Positions 1 to 8,844 of a stretch of 64,000 nt of DNA are shown piece after piece. The translations under genes and the position numbers were made by a program. Where the stretch lies: NCBI RefSeq assembly GCF_001005825.1, contig NZ_LBHV01000004.1, positions 736,339-800,338 of the forward strand, written 5' to 3'. The notes beneath the pieces are model-generated. The model was not told the DNA's origin. It worked only from the letters and a program-made list of their open reading frames with translations, and made no database searches. This stretch comes from Rhizobium sp. LC145. Its GTDB lineage: Bacteria; Pseudomonadota; Alphaproteobacteria; Rhizobiales; Rhizobiaceae. Numbering within the stretch: the first letter of the stretch is position 1; every line of letters begins with the position of its first letter.

Positions 1-1167
1 AATTTCGCAGGCATCGTGCGCAATCACATTACGCTTCAGATCGAGATGACGGATGGGGCCGACCAGATCGCGAGGAGCGCAACGGTGCGGGTCGGCTTCA
101 AATACGGCGATCCGGCCCTGACTGCGCCGATCGTTTCGGACCTCGTGTCGCGGATCGTCGATGAAAACAAGCGCCTGCGCACCGCACGGGCTTCCGAAAC
201 GGCGACCTTTCTCAACCGGGAGATGGACGGATTGGCACGGCGTTTTCGCGAGCGCGAAGCCGCCTGGTCCGAGTATATCGAGGAAAACAAGGAAGCCCAC
301 CCCTCGCGGATGCCGACCATCCTGATCGAGCTCCAAGCGAAGGAGCAGGAGCTTGCAACCTTCGAGCGGACCGTCGTCGCCCTCAACGAGGAAATTCGTC
401 TTCTGGAAGCGCAGCTCCGCATGGGTGTCGAGCAGGCGAGCGATGCGAACCGTCTCCACTCCCAGATCGCGACGCTGGAAGCCGATCTCGCCGCCAAATC
501 GCTCGTCTATTCCGATGCCCATCCGCAAGTCCGCGCGATGAGACAACGCTTCGAAGAACTGCAATCCCGGATTGCCATCGCATCTCCGGTTGCCGCAACC
601 GAGATGCCGACGGCCGAGGAGATCAAGAACCTGCCCGCGGAATTCATTCTGGTCGCCGAGCGCATCGCCAATATCAAGCCGCGCCAGGAGCAAACTGTAA
701 ACCAGCGAAATGAACTCGCCGGGCGGATCAACCGCTTGAGGGAAATCATCTCGCGTGCGCCGGAAGTCGAGGCGCAGATCCAGGCCAACGAAGCGGAAAA
801 GCTTTCCCTGCAAAGAAGCATGGATGAGATGCAGGCCAAGCTCGACACCGCGCTTCTCGGCGAGCGGCTCGAGGAACGCCAGGCCATGCAGCAGATCGAT
901 ATCGTCGAGCAGCCGGAGATCCCCACGGGCCCGTCCGGCCCGCGACGCCTCTATCTGGCGCTCGCCGTATGCGTCGCCGCCGGTGCTGCCGGCCTTGCGG
1001 GGATCTATGCCGCCCATCTTTTCGACGGTTCAATCCGTGGAACATTTGACCTTGCACAGGCCCTTGCAGGCCAGACGCTGGTGGTGATTCCGCGCTGGAC
1101 CCCGGAGCGGCGCAGAGTAACGGCCTATTGGCGAACCCGCGGAAACGCCGGTCCGGCAGGAACCTAG
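1..1167 (+). CDS. Wzz/GumC-type polysaccharide chain-length or export protein (5' end outside window)
   Basis: The reading frame is open from base 1, so the N-terminal membrane segment and most of the Wzz domain lie upstream of the window. The visible part is a long, charged, heptad-rich stretch typical of the periplasmic coiled coil of polysaccharide co-polymerases. A C-terminal hydrophobic segment starting LYLALAVCVAAGAAG follows, just after a Pro/Gly-rich PEIPTGPSGP linker, which is the usual place for the second membrane helix. It probably sets chain length or gates export of an exopolysaccharide with Wzx/Wzy. The next gene encodes a tyrosine-kinase-like partner, as expected for this family. 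The exact subfamily cannot be decided without the missing N-terminus. Confidence 0.85.
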   Translation, partial: NFAGIVRNHITLQIEMTDGADQIARSATVRVGFKYGDPALTAPIVSDLVSRIVDENKRLRTARASETATFLNREMDGLARRFREREAAWSEYIEENKEAHPSRMPTILIELQAKEQELATFERTVVALNEEIRLLEAQLRMGVEQASDANRLHSQIATLEADLAAKSLVYSDAHPQVRAMRQRFEELQSRIAIASPVAATEMPTAEEIKNLPAEFILVAERIANIKPRQEQTVNQRNELAGRINRLREIISRAPEVEAQIQANEAEKLSLQRSMDEMQAKLDTALLGERLEERQAMQQIDIVEQPEIPTGPSGPRRLYLALAVCVAAGAAGLAGIYAAHLFDGSIRGTFDLAQALAGQTLVVIPRWTPERRRVTAYWRTRGNAGPAGT

Positions 1168-1220
1168 CAGACTGACATGCCGTGAATGGAAGCCGCATAG
1201 ATCGCAAAGGCACAGCATCC

Positions 1221-2018
1221 ATGGAAATCATCAAGAACCTCTCGCCCAACAGCAGAATGGTGGACCGGCTGGACGATGCCGAGGTCGTCGAGTTCGACGC
1301 TCGGGCGGCGAATGTTGCGGTCAACGGGCACCACGTTTCGGAAGCAGGCTCCGCTGCCGAGGAGGTCGAACAGCTCTCCGCCGCGCTCCTTTACGCCAAG
1401 CGCATCATCGCGTTCGACAGCGACAGCTCGATGGCGCATGCTTACGACGCGCTGCGCAACCAATTGCTGAACGAGCCGGAAGACCGCGACATGCGGGTGA
1501 TTTCGGTCATCGCGCCGACACGGGGCTGCGGCGCGACGGTGACGGCCGTCAATCTTGCCTTCAGCTTCGCCCGGGTGCCGGGAACGAGCGTACTGCTTGT
1601 GGACGCCAATGCACGAAGGCCGGCGGTCGGAGATGTTCTTGGACTGCCCGATGAACCGTTATTGGATGATCCGCTTGGCGGTTGGTTGACCTCGGTCGGT
1701 CTGCGCGGGGTGGATATCCACCTTCTGCGTGCCGCCTGGGGACCCGGCAAGATTCCGCTCGCGGCCGATCTTGCGCGAATGAGGGCGCAGGTGCGCTATG
1801 CCCGCCAGATATTGAAGCCGACGGTTACGCTGCTCGACCTGCCGCCGATGCTGAGTTCGGACGAGGCGGTTCCGTTCGTGGACGAGTCCGACACGGTCGT
1901 CTTCGTCCTGGCGGTCAATCGCTCGAAGCTTTCCGAACTGGAGATCTGCCGCAGTTATCTCAAGCCCGGCAAGGGAATGCAGGTCGTCCTCAACAAGACG
2001 AAGAGGCACGGTCTCTGA
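1221..2018 (+). CDS. CpsD/CapB-like exopolysaccharide tyrosine-kinase homologue with degenerate Walker A
   Basis: This 265-residue protein has the fold signature of bacterial tyrosine kinases and ParA-like ATPases. It has a Walker A region APTRGCGATVTAVNL at about residues 98-112 and a Walker A'-like VLLVDANARRP at about 124-134. The invariant lysine of the P-loop is Ala105, and the C-terminus (NKTKRHGL) has no tyrosine cluster. It may therefore be a catalytically dead regulatory partner of the Wzz protein just upstream. I chose the ATG at 1221 because AAAGG lies about 10 bases before it; an in-frame ATG at 1182 lacks a ribosome site. The stop overlaps the next gene's start (TGATG), so the two are translationally coupled. 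Confidence 0.78.
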   Translation: MEIIKNLSPNSRMVDRLDDAEVVEFDARAANVAVNGHHVSEAGSAAEEVEQLSAALLYAKRIIAFDSDSSMAHAYDALRNQLLNEPEDRDMRVISVIAPTRGCGATVTAVNLAFSFARVPGTSVLLVDANARRPAVGDVLGLPDEPLLDDPLGGWLTSVGLRGVDIHLLRAAWGPGKIPLAADLARMRAQVRYARQILKPTVTLLDLPPMLSSDEAVPFVDESDTVVFVLAVNRSKLSELEICRSYLKPGKGMQVVLNKTKRHGL

Positions 2019-3007
2019 TGTCTTCCGGCCCGGATGATCTTCTCGACGGCACCGGCTTCAAGCTGGCGATCGTCATCGTCAATTTCCGCACCGCCGATCT
2101 CGTCGTCGATTGTCTGGCGTCCCTGCATGTGCCGGGAACCATACCCTCGGAAACCCGCATCGTCGTTGTCGATGGAGCCTCCGGCGACGGCTCGGCCGAG
2201 CGCATCTCAGCAGCCATCAGCGAGAACGGTTGGGCCGACACCACAGGTCTTGCTCTCGATGTGAACGGCGGCTTTGCCTATGGCAACAACCGGGGCATCG
2301 AATATGCCAGGGCGAATTTCGGCAATCCGCGTTATGTCCTGCTGCTCAATCCCGATACGGTTGCCCGGCCGGGCAGTATTACCCGGCTGGTCGAGTTCAT
2401 GGACGCCAATGGCGAGGCGGGCATAGCCGGCAGCCGCCTTGAGCACCCGGACGGCAAGGGGCAGGCCTGCGCCTTCCGCTTTCCCTCCATTGCCAATGAA
2501 TTCGAAAGCGAAGCCAAGTTCGGCCCGATCACCCGCCTGCTCGATCGCTGGCGCATCGCTCCCGATATGCCGAAGGAAGCCAGCCGGATCGACTGGGTAT
2601 CGGGCGCCTGCATGATCGTGCGCGCGGATGTGTTGAGAGAGGTCGGCTATCTCGACGAGGGATATTTCCTCTATTACGAGGAGCTCGATTTCTGCCTTCG
2701 CGCAGCCCGCGCCGGCTGGTCCTGCTGGCATGTCCCGGAGAGCCGGGTCGTGCATCTTGTCGGCCAGTCGACGGGCGTCACGCGGCACGATCGCCCTTCG
2801 AGACGACCGGTCTACTGGTTCGAATCCAGGCGCCGATACTACCTCAAGCACAAGGGCACGGTTTACGCGGTCCTTGCCGACCTCGCCTGGCTCGCTGGCC
2901 ACCTGCTATGGCGCACCCGCCTGCTGATCGAGGGCGGCCACGGAAACGCGCCGCCGCATCTCCTGCAGGATTTCATCCGCCACGCCCGCCCCTTCCGCAG
3001 CACCTGA
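2018..3007 (+). CDS. GT2 family glycosyltransferase (WbbL/rhamnosyltransferase-like)
   Basis: This 329-residue cytoplasmic enzyme probably adds one sugar to the lipid-linked polysaccharide repeat unit. It opens with the GT-A fold motif LAIVIVNFRTADLVVDCLASL-type strand/helix. NGGFAYGNNRGIEYA and LLLNPDTV follow, which is the WbbL-type version of the nucleotide-sugar DXD region. Further on come DWVSGACMIVRADVL and YFLYYEELDFCLRAARAGW, containing the catalytic ED motif. The ATG at 2018 overlaps the stop of the preceding kinase-like gene. An upstream extension in the same frame lies wholly inside that gene and was rejected. It ends 6 bases before the converging GT4 gene. Confidence 0.9.
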   Translation: MSSGPDDLLDGTGFKLAIVIVNFRTADLVVDCLASLHVPGTIPSETRIVVVDGASGDGSAERISAAISENGWADTTGLALDVNGGFAYGNNRGIEYARANFGNPRYVLLLNPDTVARPGSITRLVEFMDANGEAGIAGSRLEHPDGKGQACAFRFPSIANEFESEAKFGPITRLLDRWRIAPDMPKEASRIDWVSGACMIVRADVLREVGYLDEGYFLYYEELDFCLRAARAGWSCWHVPESRVVHLVGQSTGVTRHDRPSRRPVYWFESRRRYYLKHKGTVYAVLADLAWLAGHLLWRTRLLIEGGHGNAPPHLLQDFIRHARPFRST

Positions 3008-3013
3008 ATCACT

Positions 3014-4219
3014 CTAGGCGGTACCGGCCTGCGCCATCAGGCTTTCCAGGAGTGCCGCCGACCTGTTGATATCGTGCCGCTCCAGCGTACGCCGGCGGCC
3101 TGCCTCGCCCTTTCGGAAGAGTTCGAAATCGCTCGCTGAAAGCGCCTGCCGCATTGCGTTTGCGAGCGCATCGAGATCGCCGGCGGGAACGAGCCAGCCA
3201 TTGTCCGGCTGCACCAGCTCGGGAATGCCGGCGATATAGGTCGAGATCACCGGGCGCTTCAACGCCAGGCTCTCCATCAGCACGACCGGCAGCCCTTCCG
3301 CGAAACTCGGCAGCACCAGCGCCCTTGCCCGCAGGATCTCGCTTCGGACGGCTTCCTGTGCGAGCGTGCCCGTCAGGATCACACTGTCCTCAAGGCCGAG
3401 CCGGCCGGTCTCCCGTTCGATCTCCGCTCTCAGCGGCCCGTCGCCCACCAGAACCAGCTTGAAATGCAATCCTTCCGCCCGGAGCTTCGCGGCCGCCTGC
3501 AGCAGCAGGATATGTCCTTTCTGCTCCGATAGGCGCGCGATGCAGAGAAGCCTCGGCTCCATGCCATGGGCCTCCACGTCATCCTTCAGATAGCGCTCGT
3601 CGATCCCGCAGCGCACCACCTGCACCTTTCGCCAATCCTTGAGATCGGCCCAGCGCAGCAACTGGCTACGGCCGTAAGAGCTGACCGCCACGACGAAGGA
3701 GGAGGCGCAGATCTTTTCGCCGAGCGCCAGCTTTTCAGGCCGGTCGAATTCTTCCGGCCCATGCACCGTGAAGCTGAAACGGAGACCGCCGATCTGATGC
3801 GCCAATACAGCTACAGTCGTGGGATTGGTGCCGAAATGGACATGCAAATGCTCTATCCGGTCTTTTCGGCACCAGTCCGCCAGGATCATCCCTTCGTAGA
3901 AATAGGCGAGATGTCTGAAATACTGCCCGCGGGAGGCCCGCGCGAACCGGAACGCGCTGGCGAATGCCCGCACCGCCGAGGCGGGATTGGCTGAAAAGCT
4001 TCGCAGGACGCTTGCGAGCGCCAGCAAGGCGCGCACCTTCAGCAGGTGCCGCGTTTTCTCTCCCTCAAGAAGATCGTCGGGGTCCTTCAACTCGCCCCGG
4101 AAGGGTCGCACAGCATATCTTGCGATCTCATGCCCCCGCGCTTCGAGGGCTAAGATTTCCCGGCGTATGAAAGTATGGCTCGGCGCTGGATACTGGTTGG
4201 TGAAATACGCGATACGCAT
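3014..4219 (-). CDS. GT4 family glycosyltransferase
   Basis: This 401-residue GT-B glycosyltransferase is of the colanic-acid/WcaL-like type. The N-terminus MRIAYFTNQYPAPSHTFIRR is typical of that group. The C-terminal Rossmann domain carries LLCIARLSEQKGHILLL and the donor-binding E-x7-E motif in FAEGLPVVLMESLALKRPVI. The start at 4219 is preceded by a purine-rich AAAAAGG. The frame remains open about 140 bases further upstream, but that extension reads as unrelated low-complexity sequence. It probably transfers a hexose during repeat-unit assembly. It converges with the GT2 gene and diverges from the next GT2 gene across a 207-base gap. Confidence 0.88.
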   Translation of the reverse strand: MRIAYFTNQYPAPSHTFIRREILALEARGHEIARYAVRPFRGELKDPDDLLEGEKTRHLLKVRALLALASVLRSFSANPASAVRAFASAFRFARASRGQYFRHLAYFYEGMILADWCRKDRIEHLHVHFGTNPTTVAVLAHQIGGLRFSFTVHGPEEFDRPEKLALGEKICASSFVVAVSSYGRSQLLRWADLKDWRKVQVVRCGIDERYLKDDVEAHGMEPRLLCIARLSEQKGHILLLQAAAKLRAEGLHFKLVLVGDGPLRAEIERETGRLGLEDSVILTGTLAQEAVRSEILRARALVLPSFAEGLPVVLMESLALKRPVISTYIAGIPELVQPDNGWLVPAGDLDALANAMRQALSASDFELFRKGEAGRRRTLERHDINRSAALLESLMAQAGTA

Positions 4220-4426
4220 TTCGCAAGCGCCTTTTTCCTGTCCGCTCGCTGTGGCGGTCTCCTCCTTCGGGTATAGCAAAACAGGCCGCGAAGACTGAGC
4301 CGGACAAAAAGCGTAGGCGCCCCTCACCCCTTCCACCAAAGGGGTAGGTTTACACGCCACGAGCTAAATTTTAGAGACGGTATAGAGACTTATCCGAGAA
4401 GCGGCTGGCGCCGGAGGCGCGCCCGG

Positions 4427-5437
4427 ATGGATACGGCAACCATAGCTCACCGTGATTTTCCCGCCCTGGGCGCCACGACCGGCGTGGTCGTCATCGGGCG
4501 GAACGAGGGCGAGCGTCTGATCCGCTGCCTCGATTCCCTTGCGCCATACCGCGATCGCACGGTTTACGTCGATTCCGGCTCCTGTGACGGCAGCATCGAG
4601 GCTGCCGCCGAACGCTGCGCCTTCGTCCTGCAGCTCGACTTGACCCGACCCTTCACGGCGGCCCGCGCCCGCAATGCCGGCTTCGACGCCCTGATGCAAC
4701 GCTGGCCCGATACGGCTTTCGTACAGTTCGTCGACGGCGATTGCGAAGTCGATGGCCGCTGGATCGAAACCGCCGCAGCCTTCCTGATCGCGAGAAAGGA
4801 TGTCGCCCTGGTTTTCGGGCGTCGTCGGGAGCGTCATCCGGAACGCACGATTTTCAACGCCATGTGCGATCAGGAATGGGAAGGCGTTCCGGGCGAAGTC
4901 CAGGAATGCGGCGGGGACATTCTGATCAGGGCCTCCGCCCTATGGGAGCTTGGCGGCTATTCGAACCACCTGATCGCCGGTGAGGAGCCGGAGCTTTGCA
5001 TCCGCCTGCGCAAGAAGGCTTGGCGGATTTGGCGCCTGCCCGTGGAAATGACCCGCCATGATGCCGACATAACCCGCCTCGGCCAATGGTGGAAACGAAG
5101 CGTGCGCTGCGGACATGCCTACGCGGAAGTATCCCATCTGCATCGCGGCTCGCCATTCAGGATCTGGACGCGGAATGTCCGCCGCTCTGTCTTCTGGGGC
5201 GGCCTCCTGCCCTTGATCGCGCTTGCCAGCGCGATCGTTCAGCCCGCCGCTCTCGGGCTCCTTCTGGTCTACCCGCTTCAGATCGTCCGTTTGGCCCGCA
5301 GGTCTCCGGCCACCCCCGCCCGCTGGACCAATGCCATCTTCGCCGTGCTCGGCAAATTCGCCGAAATGCAGGGCATCGTCCGTTTCCATATCAACAGGCT
5401 CATCGGACGGCGGCAGGCGATCATCGAATACAAATGA
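4427..5437 (+). CDS. GT2 family glycosyltransferase with C-terminal membrane-associated segment
   Basis: The 336-residue product has an N-terminal GT-A domain: TGVVVIGRNEGERLIRCLDSL, YVDSGSCDGS, and a DXD-type QFVDGDCEVDGRW. A GEEPELCIRLRKKAWRIW acceptor/catalytic region follows. The C-terminal third contains a WWKRSVRCGHAYAE segment and a hydrophobic stretch (about residues 245-285), as in GT2 enzymes that act at the inner membrane face on lipid-linked acceptors. GGAGG lies about 10 bases before the ATG. The gene ends 4 bases before the converging SGNH hydrolase gene. Confidence 0.87.
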   Translation: MDTATIAHRDFPALGATTGVVVIGRNEGERLIRCLDSLAPYRDRTVYVDSGSCDGSIEAAAERCAFVLQLDLTRPFTAARARNAGFDALMQRWPDTAFVQFVDGDCEVDGRWIETAAAFLIARKDVALVFGRRRERHPERTIFNAMCDQEWEGVPGEVQECGGDILIRASALWELGGYSNHLIAGEEPELCIRLRKKAWRIWRLPVEMTRHDADITRLGQWWKRSVRCGHAYAEVSHLHRGSPFRIWTRNVRRSVFWGGLLPLIALASAIVQPAALGLLLVYPLQIVRLARRSPATPARWTNAIFAVLGKFAEMQGIVRFHINRLIGRRQAIIEYK

Positions 5438-5441
5438 GGGG

Positions 5442-6542
5442 TCAATGACCGGCCGGATAGGCGAGCGGCTTCCAGTTCGGGTCGGGCCAGACGAAGGGAT
5501 TGCCGTCGGCCTCGGGCCGCGCATTCGCGAAGTAATCCCGGCAGCGCCCGACCTGGCCGCCTTCTCCCTTCATCGTCCAATAGCTTTCGCAGGCGTTTTT
5601 GGCGATTCCCTCGCGGCAATCCTCCATCGTCAGTCCGTTCAGATCGGTCTTGGCTTCGAATTCCCGCACATGGCTCCAGGCGATCGTCTGCAGTGCCTTG
5701 GCCGCCTCGGGACGCACCACGGGCGGCGCTTTCGCCCCCACCGGAGAGGCGTGATAGATGGAGGCATAGTGCACGGCCGCCATGAAATAGATGCCGAGAT
5801 CGGTCAAGTGCACGTCGTCCCTGAATATCCGGTCGAGCCTCTGCTGCACCGTACCGGATATGCCCGGCACGTCTCCCTTCAGCGCATGTTCCACGAGTTC
5901 GACCATCGCGGTGCCGCCGGGCAGAACCGAAAGCCGGGCGGGACGCTCCTCTGCCTCCAGGGTGAGCTGCACCTTGCGGGCAACGCATTGGAAAACCAGC
6001 GAGGCATTCCTCTCATGCCTGATCCAGGGTTCGGGATCGGCCTTATCCACCCCCAGCCAGACGTGGTAATAGAGCGTGCGGGCCTTGGGATTGCCCTCCA
6101 CCAACCGGTCATGGAAGCTCCTGAGATAGCCGACCGAATTCTCCCAGATCACGGTGCCTATCACCGAATGTCCCTCCGTCGCGACCAGCGTGTCGTAACG
6201 ACGGCCCTGCGCCAGGCGCTTGGGATTTCGAAACTCTTCGACGACGTTCATCCCGTCGCCCTTGCGGTTCTTGCCATAGCTGTAGCCGGCCCAGCCTCCG
6301 TCACCCCAGGTGCGGACCCTCAGAGGCGAACCGATGACGATCTGCTGCTCCCAGCCGATCTCCTTTCCCAGGCTTCTTGCGATAAGCTCGATATATTCCG
6401 GCAGCGGATTGTCCATCAGGCTGTGGCCCGTATAGAGCACCTGGGCAGACTGCCGCTCCCCTTCCGTCGCCATGGATATCGAAGCGGTGGAAACCAGCAC
6501 CGAGGCGGCAAGCGCAGCGCCGAATTTTGCAAGAATACGCAT
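5442..6542 (-). CDS. exported SGNH-type hydrolase/esterase-like protein
   Basis: This protein of about 366 residues starts with a Sec signal peptide (ILAKFGAALAASVLVSTASI) and then LYTGHSLMDNPLPEYI. There the GHSL block puts Ser41 where SGNH hydrolases have their nucleophile. Near the C-terminus, FRDDVHLTDLG supplies the Asp-x-x-His pair. In a polysaccharide locus it may remove or add acyl decorations in the periplasm, but its substrate is unknown. I preferred the ATG at 6542, with AAGGAG 8 bases upstream, over an in-frame GTG 9 bases earlier. The stop of the upstream GtrA-like gene lies between these two candidate starts, so the genes are tightly coupled. Confidence 0.75.
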   Translation of the reverse strand: MRILAKFGAALAASVLVSTASISMATEGERQSAQVLYTGHSLMDNPLPEYIELIARSLGKEIGWEQQIVIGSPLRVRTWGDGGWAGYSYGKNRKGDGMNVVEEFRNPKRLAQGRRYDTLVATEGHSVIGTVIWENSVGYLRSFHDRLVEGNPKARTLYYHVWLGVDKADPEPWIRHERNASLVFQCVARKVQLTLEAEERPARLSVLPGGTAMVELVEHALKGDVPGISGTVQQRLDRIFRDDVHLTDLGIYFMAAVHYASIYHASPVGAKAPPVVRPEAAKALQTIAWSHVREFEAKTDLNGLTMEDCREGIAKNACESYWTMKGEGGQVGRCRDYFANARPEADGNPFVWPDPNWKPLAYPAGH

Positions 6543-6547
6543 GTTCC

Positions 6548-6988
6548 TCACTCCTTTCGAATATCCGCGAACGCCCAGTATTTGTTAAGGACGAAAAGGA
6601 TCGCCGGCACGCCAACCCCCATGATCGGCAGGGCGTAGGTGTAGGGGTAGGCAAGCATGTACACGAGGACGTGGACGGTGGCCGCATTCATGAGGAAACC
6701 CGTCAGCGAGACGGCGATGTAGCGCAGGAAGCGTCGCCGCCTTTGCAGCCGGTCCATGCTCTTCGAAGGGAAAGTCCAGCTCGATTGACCCGAAAACGAA
6801 ACGATGAAGGCAGCAAGGAAGCCTGCCACATTTGCAAGCGACGGCTCGATATTTGCGAGATCGATTGCCAGGCTGAAAACGAGAAGATGCACGAAAGTCG
6901 CTGCAAGCCCGACCAGGCCGAAGCGCGAAAGCTGTCCGGCCAGCTTCTTGAGGTCCGGCATCGGCAATATCTGCTTCGCAGTGTTCAT
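6548..6988 (-). CDS. GtrA family membrane protein (probable polyprenyl-linked sugar flippase)
   Basis: The 146-residue protein has about four hydrophobic segments. Its first, RFGLVGLAATFVHLLVFSLA, is the usual GtrA/DPMS start, and the last, VPAILFVLNKYWAFAD, matches the conserved family end. GtrA proteins are thought to flip undecaprenyl-phosphate-linked glucose or similar sugars. The matching transferase type (GtrB/DPM1-like) is encoded at 10537. Its ATG overlaps the stop of the upstream Wzy-like gene (ATGA) and its stop lies just before the SGNH hydrolase start, so the three genes form one operon. Confidence 0.85.
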   Translation of the reverse strand: MNTAKQILPMPDLKKLAGQLSRFGLVGLAATFVHLLVFSLAIDLANIEPSLANVAGFLAAFIVSFSGQSSWTFPSKSMDRLQRRRRFLRYIAVSLTGFLMNAATVHVLVYMLAYPYTYALPIMGVGVPAILFVLNKYWAFADIRKE

Positions 6989-8613
6989 CGGCCGCCCACC
7001 ACGCGCATTTTCTGCAAGCGTCCGGTCGGCTGCGCAATGGGAGGCGTCGGGCCGATCCCAACGGTCCGCATCCTGCCCGTGACCTTCTCCACGAATTCCC
7101 ATTGGATGCCGAGGCCCAGCCGCACGAGCGCCGCGCCGATACCGGCAAGCGCCCAATAGATATGGGGAATGACCGATACGCTGCTGGTGGTCGCGATCGT
7201 GAAGAGCACCGCCAGCAAGAGGGCCAAATAGCCCTGATAGCTCACGAGATCCGTTTTGCTCCTGAGGAAGAGGCTCGCGGTCTTGGCTGCGATCATCCCG
7301 AAGACAAGCAGGAAGAGGACGAGGCCGATCAAGCCGTATTGCAGGGCCACCTGCAGATAGGAGTTCACGACATCGACGATGCCCTGGCCCTGGATCATTC
7401 TCAGCATCTCCGGCTCTCCCAGGAAGGTCTCCGAACCGAGCAACGGATAACGGCCGATGACGATCATCGAGTTTTCGAAGAGCTGCGAGCGATAGGTCTC
7501 GCTGCCGCGGTCGGCGGAACCGACGAACGGAAGCAGGTTGATGAAGCGATCGATGAACGTCGGATGCAGGGCTGCCACGGCGAGCAGCACGGGAAGGCCC
7601 CCGAAAAGCAACCGGAGCGATCTTCGCAGATTGGTAAGGAGCAGCACCACTGCGCAGAATGCGAAGCCGAGCCACGGACCGCGCGATACGCTGGACAACA
7701 GCCCGCCCATCATGAGGGCGAGCGCCGCATAGCGCCACAGGCCGATGGCCTGCCGCGTCCGAAGTGCCAGCAGGCAGCCTCCTCCCGCCATGCAAAGGAA
7801 GCCGAAGGCGATGGATTCAACGGAAGTCGTCGCCGCGCGCAACAGCCCGTCACGGAAAAGATACGCGGTGAGCAGGAAGACATCCCACTCCTGCAGCACC
7901 ACATAATAGACCCGCCAGCTTCTCCAGATCTCGAACATGCCGACCGCCGCAAGCGGCATGGTCGCAACCGCGAAGGCGAGGAGCGCCTGGTTCACCTCCT
8001 GGGCCGACCGCAGGGCGCGGCTGAAAACGAAATAGGGAAGCAGGATGTCGAGGAAATAGCCCGGCACGACCCGCAGGATGGAGTTGAAGTCTCCGAGCCG
8101 TAGCGAAAGCAGGCAAACGAAGCCGAAGAAGGCCAGGATCGCCGCATCGGTGCCGCGGAGCTCGCGGTTTTCCCGGTTCCGCCAGAGATCGACGGCAATG
8201 GGCAGGAGGATCAGCAGCGCGAGCAGCCGTGGCGGATTGAGGTCGATGATCCTGTTGAAGATCGGCGGAATTCCCATCCCCACAGCGACGCACGGCGCCG
8301 CAAACATCAGGACGAGATAAAGAAGAACCGGCCGCTTGGAATAGCGAAGTATGTAAATGCTCATCAGGATGAGCACGAAGGCGAAGTCCAGAAAGCTCCT
8401 CGACAGGAAGGTCGCGCAAGTGGTCGCGAACCAGCAGTTCCGCCATAGCCGGAACTCGTCCTCGTCGATGAGCGGAACGGCGATCCTCCTGGCGATGTAG
8501 AACGCAGGAATGCTGACGATCAGAACATAGGTGAGTGCTCGAAGATATTCAGGCATCTGGAGGCTCACGCTCGGCGTAGCGGCGGGATGGCGGGGCTTCC
8601 CGCTCGCAATCAT
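6985..8613 (-). CDS. Wzy/O-antigen-ligase-type polytopic membrane protein
   Basis: This 542-residue protein has roughly ten to twelve hydrophobic helices and a large loop after LTNLRRSLRLLFGG that contains the ETYRSQLFENSMIVIGRYPL region. That loop resembles the periplasmic loop of the O-antigen ligase/Wzy superfamily. It probably polymerises repeat units or ligates the finished chain. The start at 8613 has GGAACAGG upstream; an ATG at 8556 is an alternative. It is the first gene of the operon with GtrA and the SGNH hydrolase, and lies divergent from the Tat-exported protein at 8845. Primary sequence does not separate polymerase from ligase. Confidence 0.82.
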   Translation of the reverse strand: MIASGKPRHPAATPSVSLQMPEYLRALTYVLIVSIPAFYIARRIAVPLIDEDEFRLWRNCWFATTCATFLSRSFLDFAFVLILMSIYILRYSKRPVLLYLVLMFAAPCVAVGMGIPPIFNRIIDLNPPRLLALLILLPIAVDLWRNRENRELRGTDAAILAFFGFVCLLSLRLGDFNSILRVVPGYFLDILLPYFVFSRALRSAQEVNQALLAFAVATMPLAAVGMFEIWRSWRVYYVVLQEWDVFLLTAYLFRDGLLRAATTSVESIAFGFLCMAGGGCLLALRTRQAIGLWRYAALALMMGGLLSSVSRGPWLGFAFCAVVLLLTNLRRSLRLLFGGLPVLLAVAALHPTFIDRFINLLPFVGSADRGSETYRSQLFENSMIVIGRYPLLGSETFLGEPEMLRMIQGQGIVDVVNSYLQVALQYGLIGLVLFLLVFGMIAAKTASLFLRSKTDLVSYQGYLALLLAVLFTIATTSSVSVIPHIYWALAGIGAALVRLGLGIQWEFVEKVTGRMRTVGIGPTPPIAQPTGRLQKMRVVGGR

Positions 8614-8844
8614 CCTGTTCCATATCCGCCCTCGGAAAGTTTCATGCGCACAGTTCCGACGCCAGCGTATAGGCGGGCTCCCGCCGCCACAGCCTGCCCA
8701 AAGGAGGTAACGTCTACTTCGACCTGCCTATGGCACCCCCTTTTGGAGTGATTGTTTTCTTCACCCCGCTGACCTTCGATTCCGGACGATGCCGCGCGGC
8801 ATAAAGGCCGCGGCACCTTTCAGCGAAAACCTGCGGGAGCAGTC

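Noticed and set aside
5223..6638. Plus-strand open frame opposite the SGNH hydrolase and the end of the GtrA gene
   Set aside because: The minus-strand products have clear signal peptide and family motifs; this frame has none.
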